A stretch of DNA of 64,000 nt from Actinobacteria bacterium OV450 (GTDB lineage Bacteria; Actinomycetota; Actinomycetes; Streptomycetales; Streptomycetaceae): assembly GCA_001298555.1 (NCBI GenBank), contig LJCW01000372.1, forward strand, positions 164,852 through 228,851. Reading direction: 5' to 3'. Positions 27,235 to 36,029 of this stretch are shown here, piece by piece; the stretch's first letter is position 1; every line of letters starts with the position of its first letter. The translations under genes were made by a program, and so were the position numbers. Under the pieces are notes generated by a model. It was not told the DNA's origin, did not search any database, and saw nothing but the letters and a program-made list of their open reading frames with translations.

Positions 27235-28701
27235 ATGGTGGCGGTACCGGAGCAGCGGGTGGCGGAGCCGGCAGCGGGACCGGGCGGGACGACGGGCGCG
27301 GTGGCCCCGGCGGGCGGCGGGCGCATCCCGGTCGTCGAGGGATACGCGCCGCGGGTCGCGACGGGCTCCCCCAAGGAGGCGGGCAAGGCCCTGCGCCTGC
27401 GGGTGCCGCGCTCGGCGCACGCGCACTTCGAGGCCCCGGCCGGGCGGCCGGACGCGGTGCGGGCCGTGGAGGAGTCCAACGTCGGGCGGGTTGCCGAGCT
27501 CGCGCCGATACGGGTCGGCCGGATGGCCGCGAACCCGTTCGCGTTCCTGCGCGGATCGGCCGGGCTGATGGCGCACGACCTGTCCGCCGGCCCGGTGACC
27601 GGAGTCGGCGCACAGATCTGCGGCGACGCCCACGCGGCGAACTTCGGCCTGTACGGCGATGCCCGCGGCCGGCTCGTGATCGACCTGAACGACTTCGACG
27701 AGACCGTGTTCGGGCCGTGGGAGTGGGACGTGAAGCGGCTGGCGACCTCGCTGGTCCTGGCCGGGCGGGTGGCCGGCGCCGACGAGGACACCTGCCGGGC
27801 GGCCGCGCTCGATGCGGTCGGCGCGTACCGGCGGACCCTGCGGCTGCTGGCCAAGCTGCCGGCGCTGGACGCCTGGAACGCCATCGCGGACGAGGAGCTC
27901 GTCTCGCACGCCGACGCCCACGACCTGATGGGCACCCTGGAGCGGGTCTCGGAGAAGGCCCGCAACAACACGTCGGCGCGGTTCGCGGCCAAGTCCACCG
28001 AGGCCGGCCCCGACGGGGGGCGCCGCTTCGTGGACGCCCTGCCGGTGCTGCGCCGGGTCGGCGACGCGGAGGCGGCGGCCGTGGCGGCCTCGCTGGGTCC
28101 GTACCTGAAGACCCTCCAGGGGGACCGGCTGCCGCTGCTGGCCCGGTACGCCATCCACGACGTGGCCTTCCGGGTGGTGGGCACCGGGAGCGTCGGCACC
28201 CGCTCGTACGTGGTGCTGCTGCTGGACCACCGGGGCGAGCCGCTGGTGCTCCAGGTGAAGGAGGCGCGGCCGTCCGTGCTGCTGCCGCACCTGGCCGCGC
28301 TGGGCTTCGAGACGGCCGCCGAGGAGCACGAGGGCCGCCGGGTGGTGGTGGGCCAGAAGCGGATGCAGGTGGTCTCGGACATCCTGCTGGGCTGGACCAC
28401 CGTGGAGGGGCGGCCGTACCAGGTGCGGCAGTTCCGCAACCGCAAGGGCAGCGTGGACCCCGCGGCGCTGGCCGCCGACCAGATCGACGACTACGGGCGC
28501 ATGACGGGTGCCCTGCTGGCCCGGGCGCACGCACACAGCGCCGATCCGCGGCTGCTGGCCGGGTACTGCGGCAAGAACGACGAGCTGGACGAGGCGATGG
28601 CCACGTTCGCCGTCGCGTACGCCGACCGGAGCGAGGCCGACCACGCGCACCTGGTGGCGGCGGTGAAGTCCGGGCGGATCGCGGCGGAGGCCGGGGTCTG
28701 A
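27235..28701 (+). CDS. DUF2252 family protein
   Basis: A 488-residue member of DUF2252, a family with a kinase-like (aminoglycoside phosphotransferase-type) fold. The family core is visible in PFAFLRGSAGLMAHDL, ICGDAHAANFGLYG and IDLNDFDETVFGPWEWDVKRL; the last two resemble the catalytic loop and metal site. The substrate is unknown. The start is uncertain: ATG 27235 is preferred because the inverted repeat at 27192-27211 would otherwise lie inside the gene; ATG 27187 would add 16 residues. Confidence 0.85.
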   Translation: MVAVPEQRVAEPAAGPGGTTGAVAPAGGGRIPVVEGYAPRVATGSPKEAGKALRLRVPRSAHAHFEAPAGRPDAVRAVEESNVGRVAELAPIRVGRMAANPFAFLRGSAGLMAHDLSAGPVTGVGAQICGDAHAANFGLYGDARGRLVIDLNDFDETVFGPWEWDVKRLATSLVLAGRVAGADEDTCRAAALDAVGAYRRTLRLLAKLPALDAWNAIADEELVSHADAHDLMGTLERVSEKARNNTSARFAAKSTEAGPDGGRRFVDALPVLRRVGDAEAAAVAASLGPYLKTLQGDRLPLLARYAIHDVAFRVVGTGSVGTRSYVVLLLDHRGEPLVLQVKEARPSVLLPHLAALGFETAAEEHEGRRVVVGQKRMQVVSDILLGWTTVEGRPYQVRQFRNRKGSVDPAALAADQIDDYGRMTGALLARAHAHSADPRLLAGYCGKNDELDEAMATFAVAYADRSEADHAHLVAAVKSGRIAAEAGV

Positions 28702-28799
28702 GCGGTCACGGTCCCAGGCCGGTGTCCCTCCCCCGGCCACCGCCGGGAGGTGCCCTAAGTGAAACGCCGATCCGGGCCGACCGGCCTTAGGGTGGCCGG

Positions 28800-29612
28800 G
28801 TGAGCGAGCAGCAGACTGAAGAGACGGGCGACGAGCGTCCCGAGGCGCGCCTGGAGCGGGCCGTACGGGCAGCCGAGCAGGCGCTGATCGAGTTCGAGAT
28901 CGCGGTGGAGACCTTCCGGGTGGAAGTCGAGAACTTCTCCCGGCTGCACCACCAGAAGCTCGGCCCGATGTACTCGCGGCTCGACGAGCTGGACGCGCTG
29001 ATCGCCGAGGCGAAGGCGGCGCGCAGCGGCGATGCCGAGGACCTGCGCCGGGCCCGGGACGCCCGTTCGCTGGTGATGCCGATGCCCGGGGTGGACGAGC
29101 TGTTCCACGACTGGATGGACGCGGACGGCATCTCCGACGACGCGTCCGCGATGCTCACCGACCGCCCGGTGCAGCCCCCGCAGCGGGTCCGGCCGACGGA
29201 GGAGGTCCGCCGCCTCTACCGCGAGCTGGTCCGCCGGGCGCACCCGGACCTCGCCCGGGACGATGCGGAGCGGGAGCGCCGGGACGCGTTCATCGCGCGG
29301 GTCAACGCGGCCTACGGGCGGGGCGACGAGCAGCTGCTGCGCGAGCTGGCCGACGAGTGGGCGGCGGGTCCCGTACCGGAGGCCGTGCGGCAGCTGAACG
29401 AGAGCGAGGAGCTCTACGCCCGGCTGGAGTGGCTGGCACGGCGCAAGGAACTGCTGTCGGTGCTGGCCCGGGAGCTGGAGGACAGCGCGATCGGATCGAT
29501 GCTGCGGATGGCGCCCGAAGACCCGGACCGGCTGCTGGAGGAGATCGCGGAGCAGCTGCTCGCGGATGTCGCGAAGCGCGAGGCGGAGCTGGCGGATCTC
29601 GCCGCTCAGTGA
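28800..29612 (+). CDS. J-domain-like coiled-coil protein
   Basis: A 270-residue soluble, charged and mostly helical protein. A coiled coil occupies residues 15-80. A J-domain-like segment at about residues 135-170 contains YRELVRRAHPDLARDDAE, including the HPD tripeptide that DnaJ proteins use to stimulate DnaK ATPase, and ends FIARVNAAYGRGD. Another coiled coil closes the protein. A co-chaperone role is inferred. GTG 28800 follows TAGGGT (28788-28793) by six bases, so the transcript is probably leaderless. Confidence 0.8.
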   Translation: MSEQQTEETGDERPEARLERAVRAAEQALIEFEIAVETFRVEVENFSRLHHQKLGPMYSRLDELDALIAEAKAARSGDAEDLRRARDARSLVMPMPGVDELFHDWMDADGISDDASAMLTDRPVQPPQRVRPTEEVRRLYRELVRRAHPDLARDDAERERRDAFIARVNAAYGRGDEQLLRELADEWAAGPVPEAVRQLNESEELYARLEWLARRKELLSVLARELEDSAIGSMLRMAPEDPDRLLEEIAEQLLADVAKREAELADLAAQ

Positions 29613-29683
29613 TCCGGTGCGGCCGCGCCGCGGGTGCCGTCGGATAGGTTGGGAAACAGATCTGCGATGAGAGAAGGCGACGT

Positions 29684-30028
29684 ATGAACTTCGGACCGCT
29701 TCCCTCGGTGGAGGCCGCCGCGGTGCCCTCCGAAGGCTTTGTCCTCGACGTCCGTGAGGACGACGAATGGGCTGCCGGACACGTGGAGGGTGCCCTGCAC
29801 ATCCCGATGAGCGACTTCGTGGCCCGCTTCGGTGAGCTGACGGAGGCCGTCGAGGACGGCCGCCGCGTGCACGTGATGTGCCGGGTCGGCGGGCGCTCCG
29901 CGCAGGTCACCCAGTACCTGGTGCGCCAGGGCATCGACGCCGTGAACATCGACGGCGGCATGCAGGCCTGGGACGGCGCCGGACGCCCGATGGTGACCGA
30001 CAGCGGGAACCCGGCCTTCGTGCTCTAG
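29684..30028 (+). CDS. Single-domain rhodanese-like protein
   Basis: A 114-residue rhodanese domain. The N-terminal part has LDVREDDEWAAGHVEGALHIP, and the active-site loop CRVGGRS has the persulfide-forming cysteine near residue 66. It may transfer sulfur to an unknown acceptor. ATG 29684 follows GAGAAGG. It converges on the acyl-CoA dehydrogenase gene at 30075. Confidence 0.93.
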   Translation: MNFGPLPSVEAAAVPSEGFVLDVREDDEWAAGHVEGALHIPMSDFVARFGELTEAVEDGRRVHVMCRVGGRSAQVTQYLVRQGIDAVNIDGGMQAWDGAGRPMVTDSGNPAFVL

Positions 30029-30074
30029 GGCCCGTCCCGTCCTCCGGGTCGTGCCGGGCGCCGGTCCCGGAGCT

Positions 30075-31217
30075 TCAGGCGAGCGCGTGGGCGGCCAGCA
30101 GGTCGCCCAGCGCCTCCTCGTGGGCCGCGGCCGGGCCCAGCTGGAGTTCCAGCTGCTTGGCCCACGCGTGGTAGCGGTGCAGCGGGTAGTCGGTGTCGGC
30201 GCCGAAGCCGCCGTGCAGGTGCTGGGCCGTCTGTACGACCCGGCGCACCCCCTCCGAGGCCCAGATCTTGGCGACGGCGACGTCCCCGGCGACCGGCAGC
30301 GGGCCGCCGGCCCCGCCGGTCGCCGCGTCGAGCCGCCAGGCGGCCTGCCAGAGGGTGGCCTCCATGGCGCGCAGGTCGATGTAGCGGTCGGCGGCCTGGA
30401 CGGCGACGGCCTGGAACGTGGCCACGGGGAACCCGAACTGCTCGCGCTTGCCGGTGTACTGGCTGGTCATGGTGAGAACCTGCTCGCCGAGCCCGAGCGC
30501 CAGGGCGCAGGTCCCGGTGGCGAGGAGCCGGTGGAGCCGCTCCCAGGCGTCCGGCGTGTCGATGAGGTGCGTCGCGGGCACCCGTACGCCGTCCAGGGCG
30601 AGTTCGGCGAGCCGCTCCCCGCTGGTGGAGACCTGGCCGGCCAGGGTGAGGCCCTCGGCGGTGCGCGGGACGAGTGCGAGGACGGCCTCCCCCTCGCCTG
30701 CGTGGGCCGGTACGGCGATCCAGTCGGCGCCGTGGGCCCACGGGACGGCCGTCTGTACCCCGTCGAGGATCCACAGCGGGCCCTCGCGCCGTGCGGTGAC
30801 GGCGAGTTCGGCGGGATCGTGGCCGGTGCGTCCGTGGGCGGCGGCGGTCAGGACGAGCGTGCCGCGCCCGGCGCCGGGCAGCAGGGCGGCCGCCAGTTCG
30901 GGGCTGCCGTGGGCCTGGACGGCCATGGCGGTGGCGCAGTGCTCCAGCAGCGGCACCCGGGCCAGCACCTTCGCCGCCTCGCGCAGCACCAGGCACAGGG
31001 CGATCGCGTCGAGGCCCGCGCCGCCGTGCTCCTCGGCGAGGACCAGGCTCAGCAGGTCGGAGGCGGCGAGCTTGGCCCACAGCGGCCGGTCGAAGTCCTC
31101 GGCGACGGCCCCCGGGGTCAGGGCGGGGCTGGGGACGCCGTCCGGGGCGACGTCCGCGAAGACGGCCTGCGCCGCCTCGACGGCGGCCTGCTGCTCCTCG
31201 GTGAAGGTGAAGTCCAC
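30075..31217 (-). CDS. Acyl-CoA dehydrogenase family protein
   Basis: A 380-residue FAD-dependent acyl-CoA dehydrogenase-like protein. The N-terminal helical domain begins with FTFTEEQQAAVEAAQ. The middle region has LALVPRTAEGLTLAGQV, and the C-terminal helical domain has SQYTGKREQFGFPVATFQA and QTAQHLHGGFGADTDYPLHRY. The catalytic base position is not obvious by eye, so substrate class is open. GTG 31217 is chosen because GGGAGGACA lies seven bases upstream. It lies downstream of paaE on the same strand, separated by a repeat-filled 216-bp gap, so it may or may not belong to the paa operon. Confidence 0.9.
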   Translation of the reverse strand: MDFTFTEEQQAAVEAAQAVFADVAPDGVPSPALTPGAVAEDFDRPLWAKLAASDLLSLVLAEEHGGAGLDAIALCLVLREAAKVLARVPLLEHCATAMAVQAHGSPELAAALLPGAGRGTLVLTAAAHGRTGHDPAELAVTARREGPLWILDGVQTAVPWAHGADWIAVPAHAGEGEAVLALVPRTAEGLTLAGQVSTSGERLAELALDGVRVPATHLIDTPDAWERLHRLLATGTCALALGLGEQVLTMTSQYTGKREQFGFPVATFQAVAVQAADRYIDLRAMEATLWQAAWRLDAATGGAGGPLPVAGDVAVAKIWASEGVRRVVQTAQHLHGGFGADTDYPLHRYHAWAKQLELQLGPAAAHEEALGDLLAAHALA

Positions 31218-31314
31218 TGCCTGTCCTCCCGCGCGCACCGGATGCCGCCAGGTCCGGTCCGGACCTGACGGGGCGTCAAGATAGAGCACGTTGCCGAAGA
31301 AGCACAGCCCGAAG

Positions 31315-31433
31315 CGGCACGGCCCCGGGAACGCCGCGCCCGGGGAACGCCGTGCTCCGGGCGCGCCGTGCCCCGGGAATGCCCGACCCCGGGAGCGCCG
31401 TGCGCGGGGACGCCGCGGTCCGGGGACGCTGCC
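31315..31433. repeat. Degenerate GC-rich tandem repeats between paaE and the acyl-CoA dehydrogenase gene
   Basis: About seven imperfect copies of a 15-20 bp unit resembling CCCCGGGAACGCCGTG fill most of the gap after the paaE stop. The units are not conserved enough to define exact borders. It is non-coding and could form hairpins (CCCGGG cores) that attenuate read-through. Confidence 0.6.
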
Positions 31434-32561
31434 TCACCGGTCGAAGTCGATCTCCACTTCCTCGGTCACCGCGTGCGACTGGCAGGCCAGCACGAACCCG
31501 GCCTCCGTCTCCTCCGCCTCCAGCGCGAAGTTCCGGTCCATCCGGACCTCGCCCGTGACCAGGAACGCCCGGCAGGTGCCGCAGACCCCGCCCTTGCAGG
31601 CGTACGGGGCGTCCGCGCGGTTGCGCAGCACGGCGTCGAGCAGGGATTCGCCGTCCTGGACGGGCCAGGTCCCGGAGCGGCCGTCGAGGCGGGCCGTGAC
31701 CCGTACGTGGGACGGCGCCGCGGCCGGGGCCGGCGGAGCCGTGTCCTCGACGTGGAAGATCTCCTCGTGGATCCGGGTCCGGACCACGCCGAGGGTGCCG
31801 AGCGCCCGCTCCGCGCCCATGACCAGCCCGTACGGGCCGCACAGGAACCAGCCCGTCACCTCCGCGACCGGCAGCAGCGCGGGGAGCAGGGCCTTCAGCC
31901 GCTCCTCGTCGAGCCGGCCGGAGGGCAGCCCGGCCTCCTGCTCCTCGCGGGACAGCACGGTCACCAGCTGGAACCGGTCCGGGAAGCGGTCCTTGAGGTC
32001 GGCGACCTCGTCCAGGAACATCGTCGAGGCGGCCGTCCGGTCGCTGCGGACCAGGCAGAACCGGGCGTCGGGACGCGCCGCCAGCAGCGTCGCGGCGATC
32101 GACAGCACCGGAGTGATGCCGCTGCCGCCGACGATCGCCGCGTAGTGCCCGGCGGCCGGGGCGGCGGCCGGCTCCAGGACGAACCGCCCGGCCGGGACCA
32201 TCACGTCCAGCACGTCCCCGGCGGCGATCTCCTTGTGGGCGAACGTGGAGAACTCGCCGCCCTCCACCAGCCGCACACCGACCCGCAGCGCCGCCGGGCC
32301 CGGGCCCGCGGGATCCGGGGCGGGCGAGCAGATCGAGTAGGTACGGCGGACCTCCACGCCCTCGGGGGTGCGCCGGCGCAGCGTGAGGTGCTGGCCGGGG
32401 GCGTGCAGGTACTCGCCGCGCAGCTCCTCGGGGACGCGCAGGGTCAGCGCCACGGAGTCGTCGGTGAGCCGGTCGACGGCCGCCACCGTCAGCGGGTGGA
32501 AGGCGCCGTGGCGCGCGGGGCGCCCGGAGCCCGACGTGGGCGACGGCGTGGACGCGGCCAT
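31434..32561 (-). CDS. paaE: 1,2-phenylacetyl-CoA epoxidase reductase subunit PaaE
   Basis: A 375-residue flavin/iron-sulfur reductase that feeds electrons from NADPH to the PaaABC oxygenase. The N-terminal FAD domain has RRTYSICS. The NAD(P) domain has IVGGSGITPVLSIAATLL, and the C-terminal plant-type ferredoxin domain has the cluster motif CKGGVCGTC plus a fourth Cys in FVLACQSHA. It starts directly after the paaD stop (TAG-ATG), as the last gene of paaABCDE. Confidence 0.96.
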   Translation of the reverse strand: MAASTPSPTSGSGRPARHGAFHPLTVAAVDRLTDDSVALTLRVPEELRGEYLHAPGQHLTLRRRTPEGVEVRRTYSICSPAPDPAGPGPAALRVGVRLVEGGEFSTFAHKEIAAGDVLDVMVPAGRFVLEPAAAPAAGHYAAIVGGSGITPVLSIAATLLAARPDARFCLVRSDRTAASTMFLDEVADLKDRFPDRFQLVTVLSREEQEAGLPSGRLDEERLKALLPALLPVAEVTGWFLCGPYGLVMGAERALGTLGVVRTRIHEEIFHVEDTAPPAPAAAPSHVRVTARLDGRSGTWPVQDGESLLDAVLRNRADAPYACKGGVCGTCRAFLVTGEVRMDRNFALEAEETEAGFVLACQSHAVTEEVEIDFDR

Positions 32562-33107
32562 CTACAGCTCCTTGAAGTGGTCGAACGGTTCACGGCAGGC
32601 GGTGCAGCGGCGCAGCGCCTTGCATGCGGTGGAGGAGAACCGGCTGAGCAGTTCGGTCTCGGTCGATCCGCAGTTCGGGCAGCGGACCGAGAGGGCGACC
32701 GGGACGGGCCCGCCGGCCGCGTGCGGGCGCGGCGGGGCGATGCCGAACTCGGCCAGCTTGCGCCGCCCCTCGGCGCTGATGTCGTCGGTCGACCAGGCGG
32801 GGGCCAGGACGGTGCGCACCCGCACGTCCGGGATGCCGTGGCCGGTCAGGGCCCGCTCGATGTCGGCGGACATCGCCTCGATGGCGGGGCAGCCGGTGTA
32901 GGTCGGGGTCAGGGTGACCTCGACGTGGCCGTCCTCGTACATCCGCACGCCGCGCATCACGCCGAGCTCGGCGAGGGTCAGCACGGGCAGCTCGGGGTCC
33001 GGCACGGAGCCGGCGATCGCGGCCAGCTCCGCCTCCAGGCGGGTCATGGCCTCGGTGGCCGCAGGGTCGCCGACCGGGGCCGTCGCGCGGGGCGCGTCCG
33101 TCACCAT
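32562..33107 (-). CDS. paaD: 1,2-phenylacetyl-CoA epoxidase assembly subunit PaaD
   Basis: A 181-residue protein with an N-terminal MIP18/DUF59-like domain (DPELPVLTLAELGVMRG, LTPTYTGCPAIEAM). A C-terminal zinc-ribbon-like region has CPNCGS and CTACREPFDHFKEL. PaaD is needed for iron-sulfur or di-iron maturation of the epoxidase. ATG 33107 overlaps the end of paaC by seven bases. Confidence 0.95.
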   Translation of the reverse strand: MVTDAPRATAPVGDPAATEAMTRLEAELAAIAGSVPDPELPVLTLAELGVMRGVRMYEDGHVEVTLTPTYTGCPAIEAMSADIERALTGHGIPDVRVRTVLAPAWSTDDISAEGRRKLAEFGIAPPRPHAAGGPVPVALSVRCPNCGSTETELLSRFSSTACKALRRCTACREPFDHFKEL

Positions 33108-33871
33108 GACGCCCCCGGATGGCTGCGGTGCAGGTGCTGCATCTCGGCGAGCATCCTGCCGAAGGGCTCGGTGTGCAGGCCTTGGCGGCCGGCCCCGGCG
33201 GCCCACGCTCCGGTGCGCGGGCCCTCGGGGAGTGCGAGCCCGGCCCGCTCCAGGACGCCGCCCACGGCGGCCAGCCAGCGCTCCTCCAGGGCGGCCCAGT
33301 CGACGCCGTCGATCCCGTCCACCGGCTGGAACATCTCGCCGGTGTACTTCCACAGGGCGTCCAGGGCGGTCCGCATGCGGGCGCGGCTCTCCTGCGTTCC
33401 GTCGCCGAGCCGCAGGGTCCACTGCTCGGCGTGGTCGCGGTGGTACGCGGTCTCCTTGACGGCCTTGGCCGCCAGCGGGGCGAACGGGCCGTCACCGGCG
33501 GCCAGCTGCGCGTAGAGCTCGTGCTGGTGGAAGGAGAAGTAGAGCTGCCGGGCGATGGTGTGGGCGAAGTCCCCGTTCGGCTGCTCGACCAGCTGGAGGT
33601 TGCGGAAGGACCGCTCCTCGCGCAGGAACGCCAGCTCGTCCTCGTCGCCGGCCATGGACAGCAGGAGGCGGGCCTGGCCGAGCAGGTCGAGCGCGATGTT
33701 CGCGAGGGCGACCTCCTCCTCCAGGACGGGAGCGTGGCCCGCCCACTCGCCGAGGCGGTGGGACAGGATCAGGGCGTCGTCCCCCAGCGCGAGGGCCGCC
33801 GACGCCGTGACATCGGAAGCCGTGACGCCGGAAGCCGTGACATCGGAAGCCGTGACATCGGTGCCGTTCAC
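33101..33871 (-). CDS. paaC: 1,2-phenylacetyl-CoA epoxidase structural subunit PaaC
   Basis: A 256-residue ferritin-like subunit that lacks the di-iron site and pairs with PaaA. Recognisable parts are LILSHRLGEWAGHAPVLEEE, NIALDLLGQAR and the C-terminal GRMLAEMQHLHRSHPG. The start GTG 33871 overlaps the paaB stop (GTGA). Residues 3-22 are encoded by a fourfold 15-bp tandem repeat (33804-33863), adding a TASDV-type N-terminal extension that other PaaC proteins are not expected to have. Confidence 0.95.
   Translation of the reverse strand: MNGTDVTASDVTASGVTASDVTASAALALGDDALILSHRLGEWAGHAPVLEEEVALANIALDLLGQARLLLSMAGDEDELAFLREERSFRNLQLVEQPNGDFAHTIARQLYFSFHQHELYAQLAAGDGPFAPLAAKAVKETAYHRDHAEQWTLRLGDGTQESRARMRTALDALWKYTGEMFQPVDGIDGVDWAALEERWLAAVGGVLERAGLALPEGPRTGAWAAGAGRQGLHTEPFGRMLAEMQHLHRSHPGASW
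33804..33863. repeat. Four tandem 15-bp repeats inside paaC
   Basis: The unit GCCGTGACATCGGAA occurs four times in a row (33804, 33819, 33834, 33849). Copy 2 has CG for AT and copy 4 ends GTG. Being 15 bp, copy-number change would keep the frame and only alter the number of five-residue repeats near the PaaC N-terminus. Confidence 0.92.
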
Positions 33872-34152
33872 AGGTGGTGCACCCCCTCGGGGATCTCGTA
33901 GAAGGTCGGGTGCCGGTACGGCTTGTCCGCCGAGGGGGCGAAGAACGGGTCCCGCTCGTCCGGGGAGGACGCGGTGATCTCGGTGGAGGGGACCACCCAG
34001 ATCGAGATGCCCTCGTTGCGCCGGGTGTAGAGGTCGCGGGCATTGCGCAGAGCCATCTCCGCGTCGGGTGCGTGCAGGCTGCCCGCGTGCGTGTGCGAGA
34101 GGCCGCGGCGCGAACGCACGAACACCTCCCACAGGGGCCAGTTCTGCGTCAT
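33868..34152 (-). CDS. paaB: 1,2-phenylacetyl-CoA epoxidase subunit PaaB
   Basis: A 94-residue small subunit that bridges PaaAC dimers. The family start MTQNWPLWEVFVRSRRGLSH and the HVGSLHAPD-like segment are clear. ATG 34152 follows GGAGG and overlaps the paaA stop by four bases (ATGA). Confidence 0.96.
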   Translation of the reverse strand: MTQNWPLWEVFVRSRRGLSHTHAGSLHAPDAEMALRNARDLYTRRNEGISIWVVPSTEITASSPDERDPFFAPSADKPYRHPTFYEIPEGVHHL

Positions 34153-35156
34153 ACCCGTGCCTCCTCGTTCCTCGCCGTGCTCTGTGCACTGTGCTTTTCC
34201 GCGTACGCCGCGGCCGCCTCGCGGACCCAGGCGCCTTCCTCGTGCGCCCGGCGCCGCTGGCCGATCCGCTGTTCGTTGCACGGGCCGTTGCCCTTGAGCA
34301 CGTCCCAGAACTCGGCCCAGTCGATCGCGCCGAAGTCGTGGTGCCCGCGCTCCTCGTTCCACTTCAGGTCCGGGTCCGGCAGGGTCAGGCCCAGGGCCTC
34401 CGCCTGCGGAACGGCGATGTCCACGAAGCGCTGGCGCAGCTCGTCGTTGGAGTGCCGCTTGATCCGCCACGCCATGGACTGCGCCGAGTGCGCCGACTCG
34501 TCGTCGGGCGGGCCGAACATCATCAGCGAGGGCCACCACCAGCGGTTCACCGCGTCCTGCGCCATCGCGTGCTGCGCCTCGGTGCCCTTGGACAGGGCCA
34601 TGAGGAGCTCGAAGCCCTGGCGCTGGTGGAAGGACTCCTCCTTGCAGATCCGGACCATCGCGCGGGCGTACGGCCCGTACGAGCAGCGGCAGATCGGCAC
34701 CTGGTTGGTGATCGCCGCGCCGTCCACGAGCCAGCCGATCGCACCGACGTCGGCCCAGGTCAGCGTGGGGTAGTTGAAGATCGAGGAGTACTTCTGCTTG
34801 CCGGAGTGCAGCTTGTCGAGCAGCTCGTCGCGGCTGGTGCCGAGGGTCTCCGCCGCGCTGTACAGGTAGAGGCCGTGCCCGGCCTCGTCCTGCACCTTGG
34901 CCATCAGGATCGCCTTGCGGCGCAGCGAGGGCGCGCGGGTGATCCAGTTGGCCTCGGGCTGCATGCCGATGATCTCGGAGTGGGCGTGCTGGGCCATCTG
35001 GCGGACGAGCGAGGCGCGGTACGCCTCGGGCATCCAGTCACGCGGCTCGACGCGCTCGTCGGCCGCCACGGCGGCGTCGAAGGCTGCCGCGAGCTGTGCC
35101 CCGAGGTCAGCCCCGAGGCCTGAGTCCTGCCCCGTTTCCGGGGTCACTGCCACCAT
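34149..35156 (-). CDS. paaA: 1,2-phenylacetyl-CoA epoxidase catalytic subunit PaaA
   Basis: A 335-residue di-iron oxygenase subunit that epoxidises the ring of phenylacetyl-CoA. Four-helix ligands are visible in AKVQDEAGHGLYLY and ICKEESFHQRQGFE (E-x-x-H pairs); WNEERGHHDFGAIDWAEF is a family signature. It is the first gene of paaABCDE, with tight overlaps throughout. ATG 35156 has AGGGGG six bases upstream. A TetR-type operator lies 38 bp upstream of the start. Confidence 0.97.
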   Translation of the reverse strand: MVAVTPETGQDSGLGADLGAQLAAAFDAAVAADERVEPRDWMPEAYRASLVRQMAQHAHSEIIGMQPEANWITRAPSLRRKAILMAKVQDEAGHGLYLYSAAETLGTSRDELLDKLHSGKQKYSSIFNYPTLTWADVGAIGWLVDGAAITNQVPICRCSYGPYARAMVRICKEESFHQRQGFELLMALSKGTEAQHAMAQDAVNRWWWPSLMMFGPPDDESAHSAQSMAWRIKRHSNDELRQRFVDIAVPQAEALGLTLPDPDLKWNEERGHHDFGAIDWAEFWDVLKGNGPCNEQRIGQRRRAHEEGAWVREAAAAYAEKHSAQSTARNEEARV

Positions 35157-35193
35157 CCCGGCCCCCTGCCAGAGATTGTTGACCGCCCGACCG

Positions 35194-35207
35194 ACCGATC
35201 GTTCGGT
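35194..35207. promoter_or_regulatory. Putative PaaR operator upstream of paaABCDE
   Basis: ACCGATCGTTCGGT, the exact reverse complement of the site at 39804-39817. It is an interrupted palindrome (ACCGA...TCGGT) of TetR type, 38 bp from the paaA start. Confidence 0.7.
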
Positions 35208-35291
35208 TCGTACTCTTCAATGGTGGGTCGGCGGCCCGTAGGGTGTCAACCTCTGAGGTCGACCCTGTGGACGCCGGACGATCGGGGCGGG

Positions 35292-36029
35292 ATGGATTCG
35301 AACGAGCGCGAGCCCGCGGAAGACGCTGTTCCGCCGGTCGTTCCGCCGGTCGTTCCGCCGGCCGGTCCCGTCGGTCCGCCGACCGGTCCCGCGGCCCGCC
35401 CGGCGCCGCAGCGGGCTCCCGGAATAGCCGGTCTGTCCGCCCCGTACCGCGTCGTCACGGCCCTCGCACTGGCCGCCGTGGGCCTCGCCGCCTGCGGACA
35501 CCTGGCCCTGGTCTTCCTGCACGTCGCCCCGTCCAACACGGTGAGCAAGCAGCACGCGCAGACGGTCGACGACTGGATCTATCCCGAGTTCGAACAGAAC
35601 TGGAAGCTCTTCGCCCCCAACCCGCTCCAGCAGAACATCGCGGTGGAGGCGCGGGCGGAGACCCGCTCGGCCCTCGGCGGCGAGCCGGTCCCCGGCGACT
35701 GGCACGATCTCTCCGCGCAGGACGCCGCGCAGATCCGGCACGGCCTGCTGCCGAGCCACACCCGCCAGAACGAGCTCCGGCGGGCCTGGGACTTCTTCAC
35801 CGGCTCGCACGACGAGGACAACAGGCCGATCGGCGAGCGCGGCGAACTGTCGGAGCAGTACCTTCGCCGGATCGCGCTGAGGCGGCTCGCGCAGGAGGGG
35901 GGCGTGCGGGGCGAGATCGTGCGGATCCAGCTGCGCTCGGCGACGCGGGCGGTGCCGGCGCCGCCGTGGAGCGACGAGAAGACCGACACCAGGACCTACT
36001 ACCGGGAGCTGCCGTGGTGGACGGTCTGA
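35292..36029 (+). CDS. DUF5819 family membrane protein
   Basis: A 245-residue protein. The Pro/Val-rich N-terminus includes a small VPPVVPP repeat encoded by a 12-bp tandem repeat. One membrane helix lies near residues 55-75 (ALALAAVGLAACGHLAL). The rest is the DUF5819 domain with YPEFEQNWKLFAPNPLQQN. The family is regularly found beside HTTM-domain genes; the function is unknown. Its stop lies inside the next gene's start region (13-16 bp overlap), so the two are coupled. Confidence 0.85.
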   Translation: MDSNEREPAEDAVPPVVPPVVPPAGPVGPPTGPAARPAPQRAPGIAGLSAPYRVVTALALAAVGLAACGHLALVFLHVAPSNTVSKQHAQTVDDWIYPEFEQNWKLFAPNPLQQNIAVEARAETRSALGGEPVPGDWHDLSAQDAAQIRHGLLPSHTRQNELRRAWDFFTGSHDEDNRPIGERGELSEQYLRRIALRRLAQEGGVRGEIVRIQLRSATRAVPAPPWSDEKTDTRTYYRELPWWTV

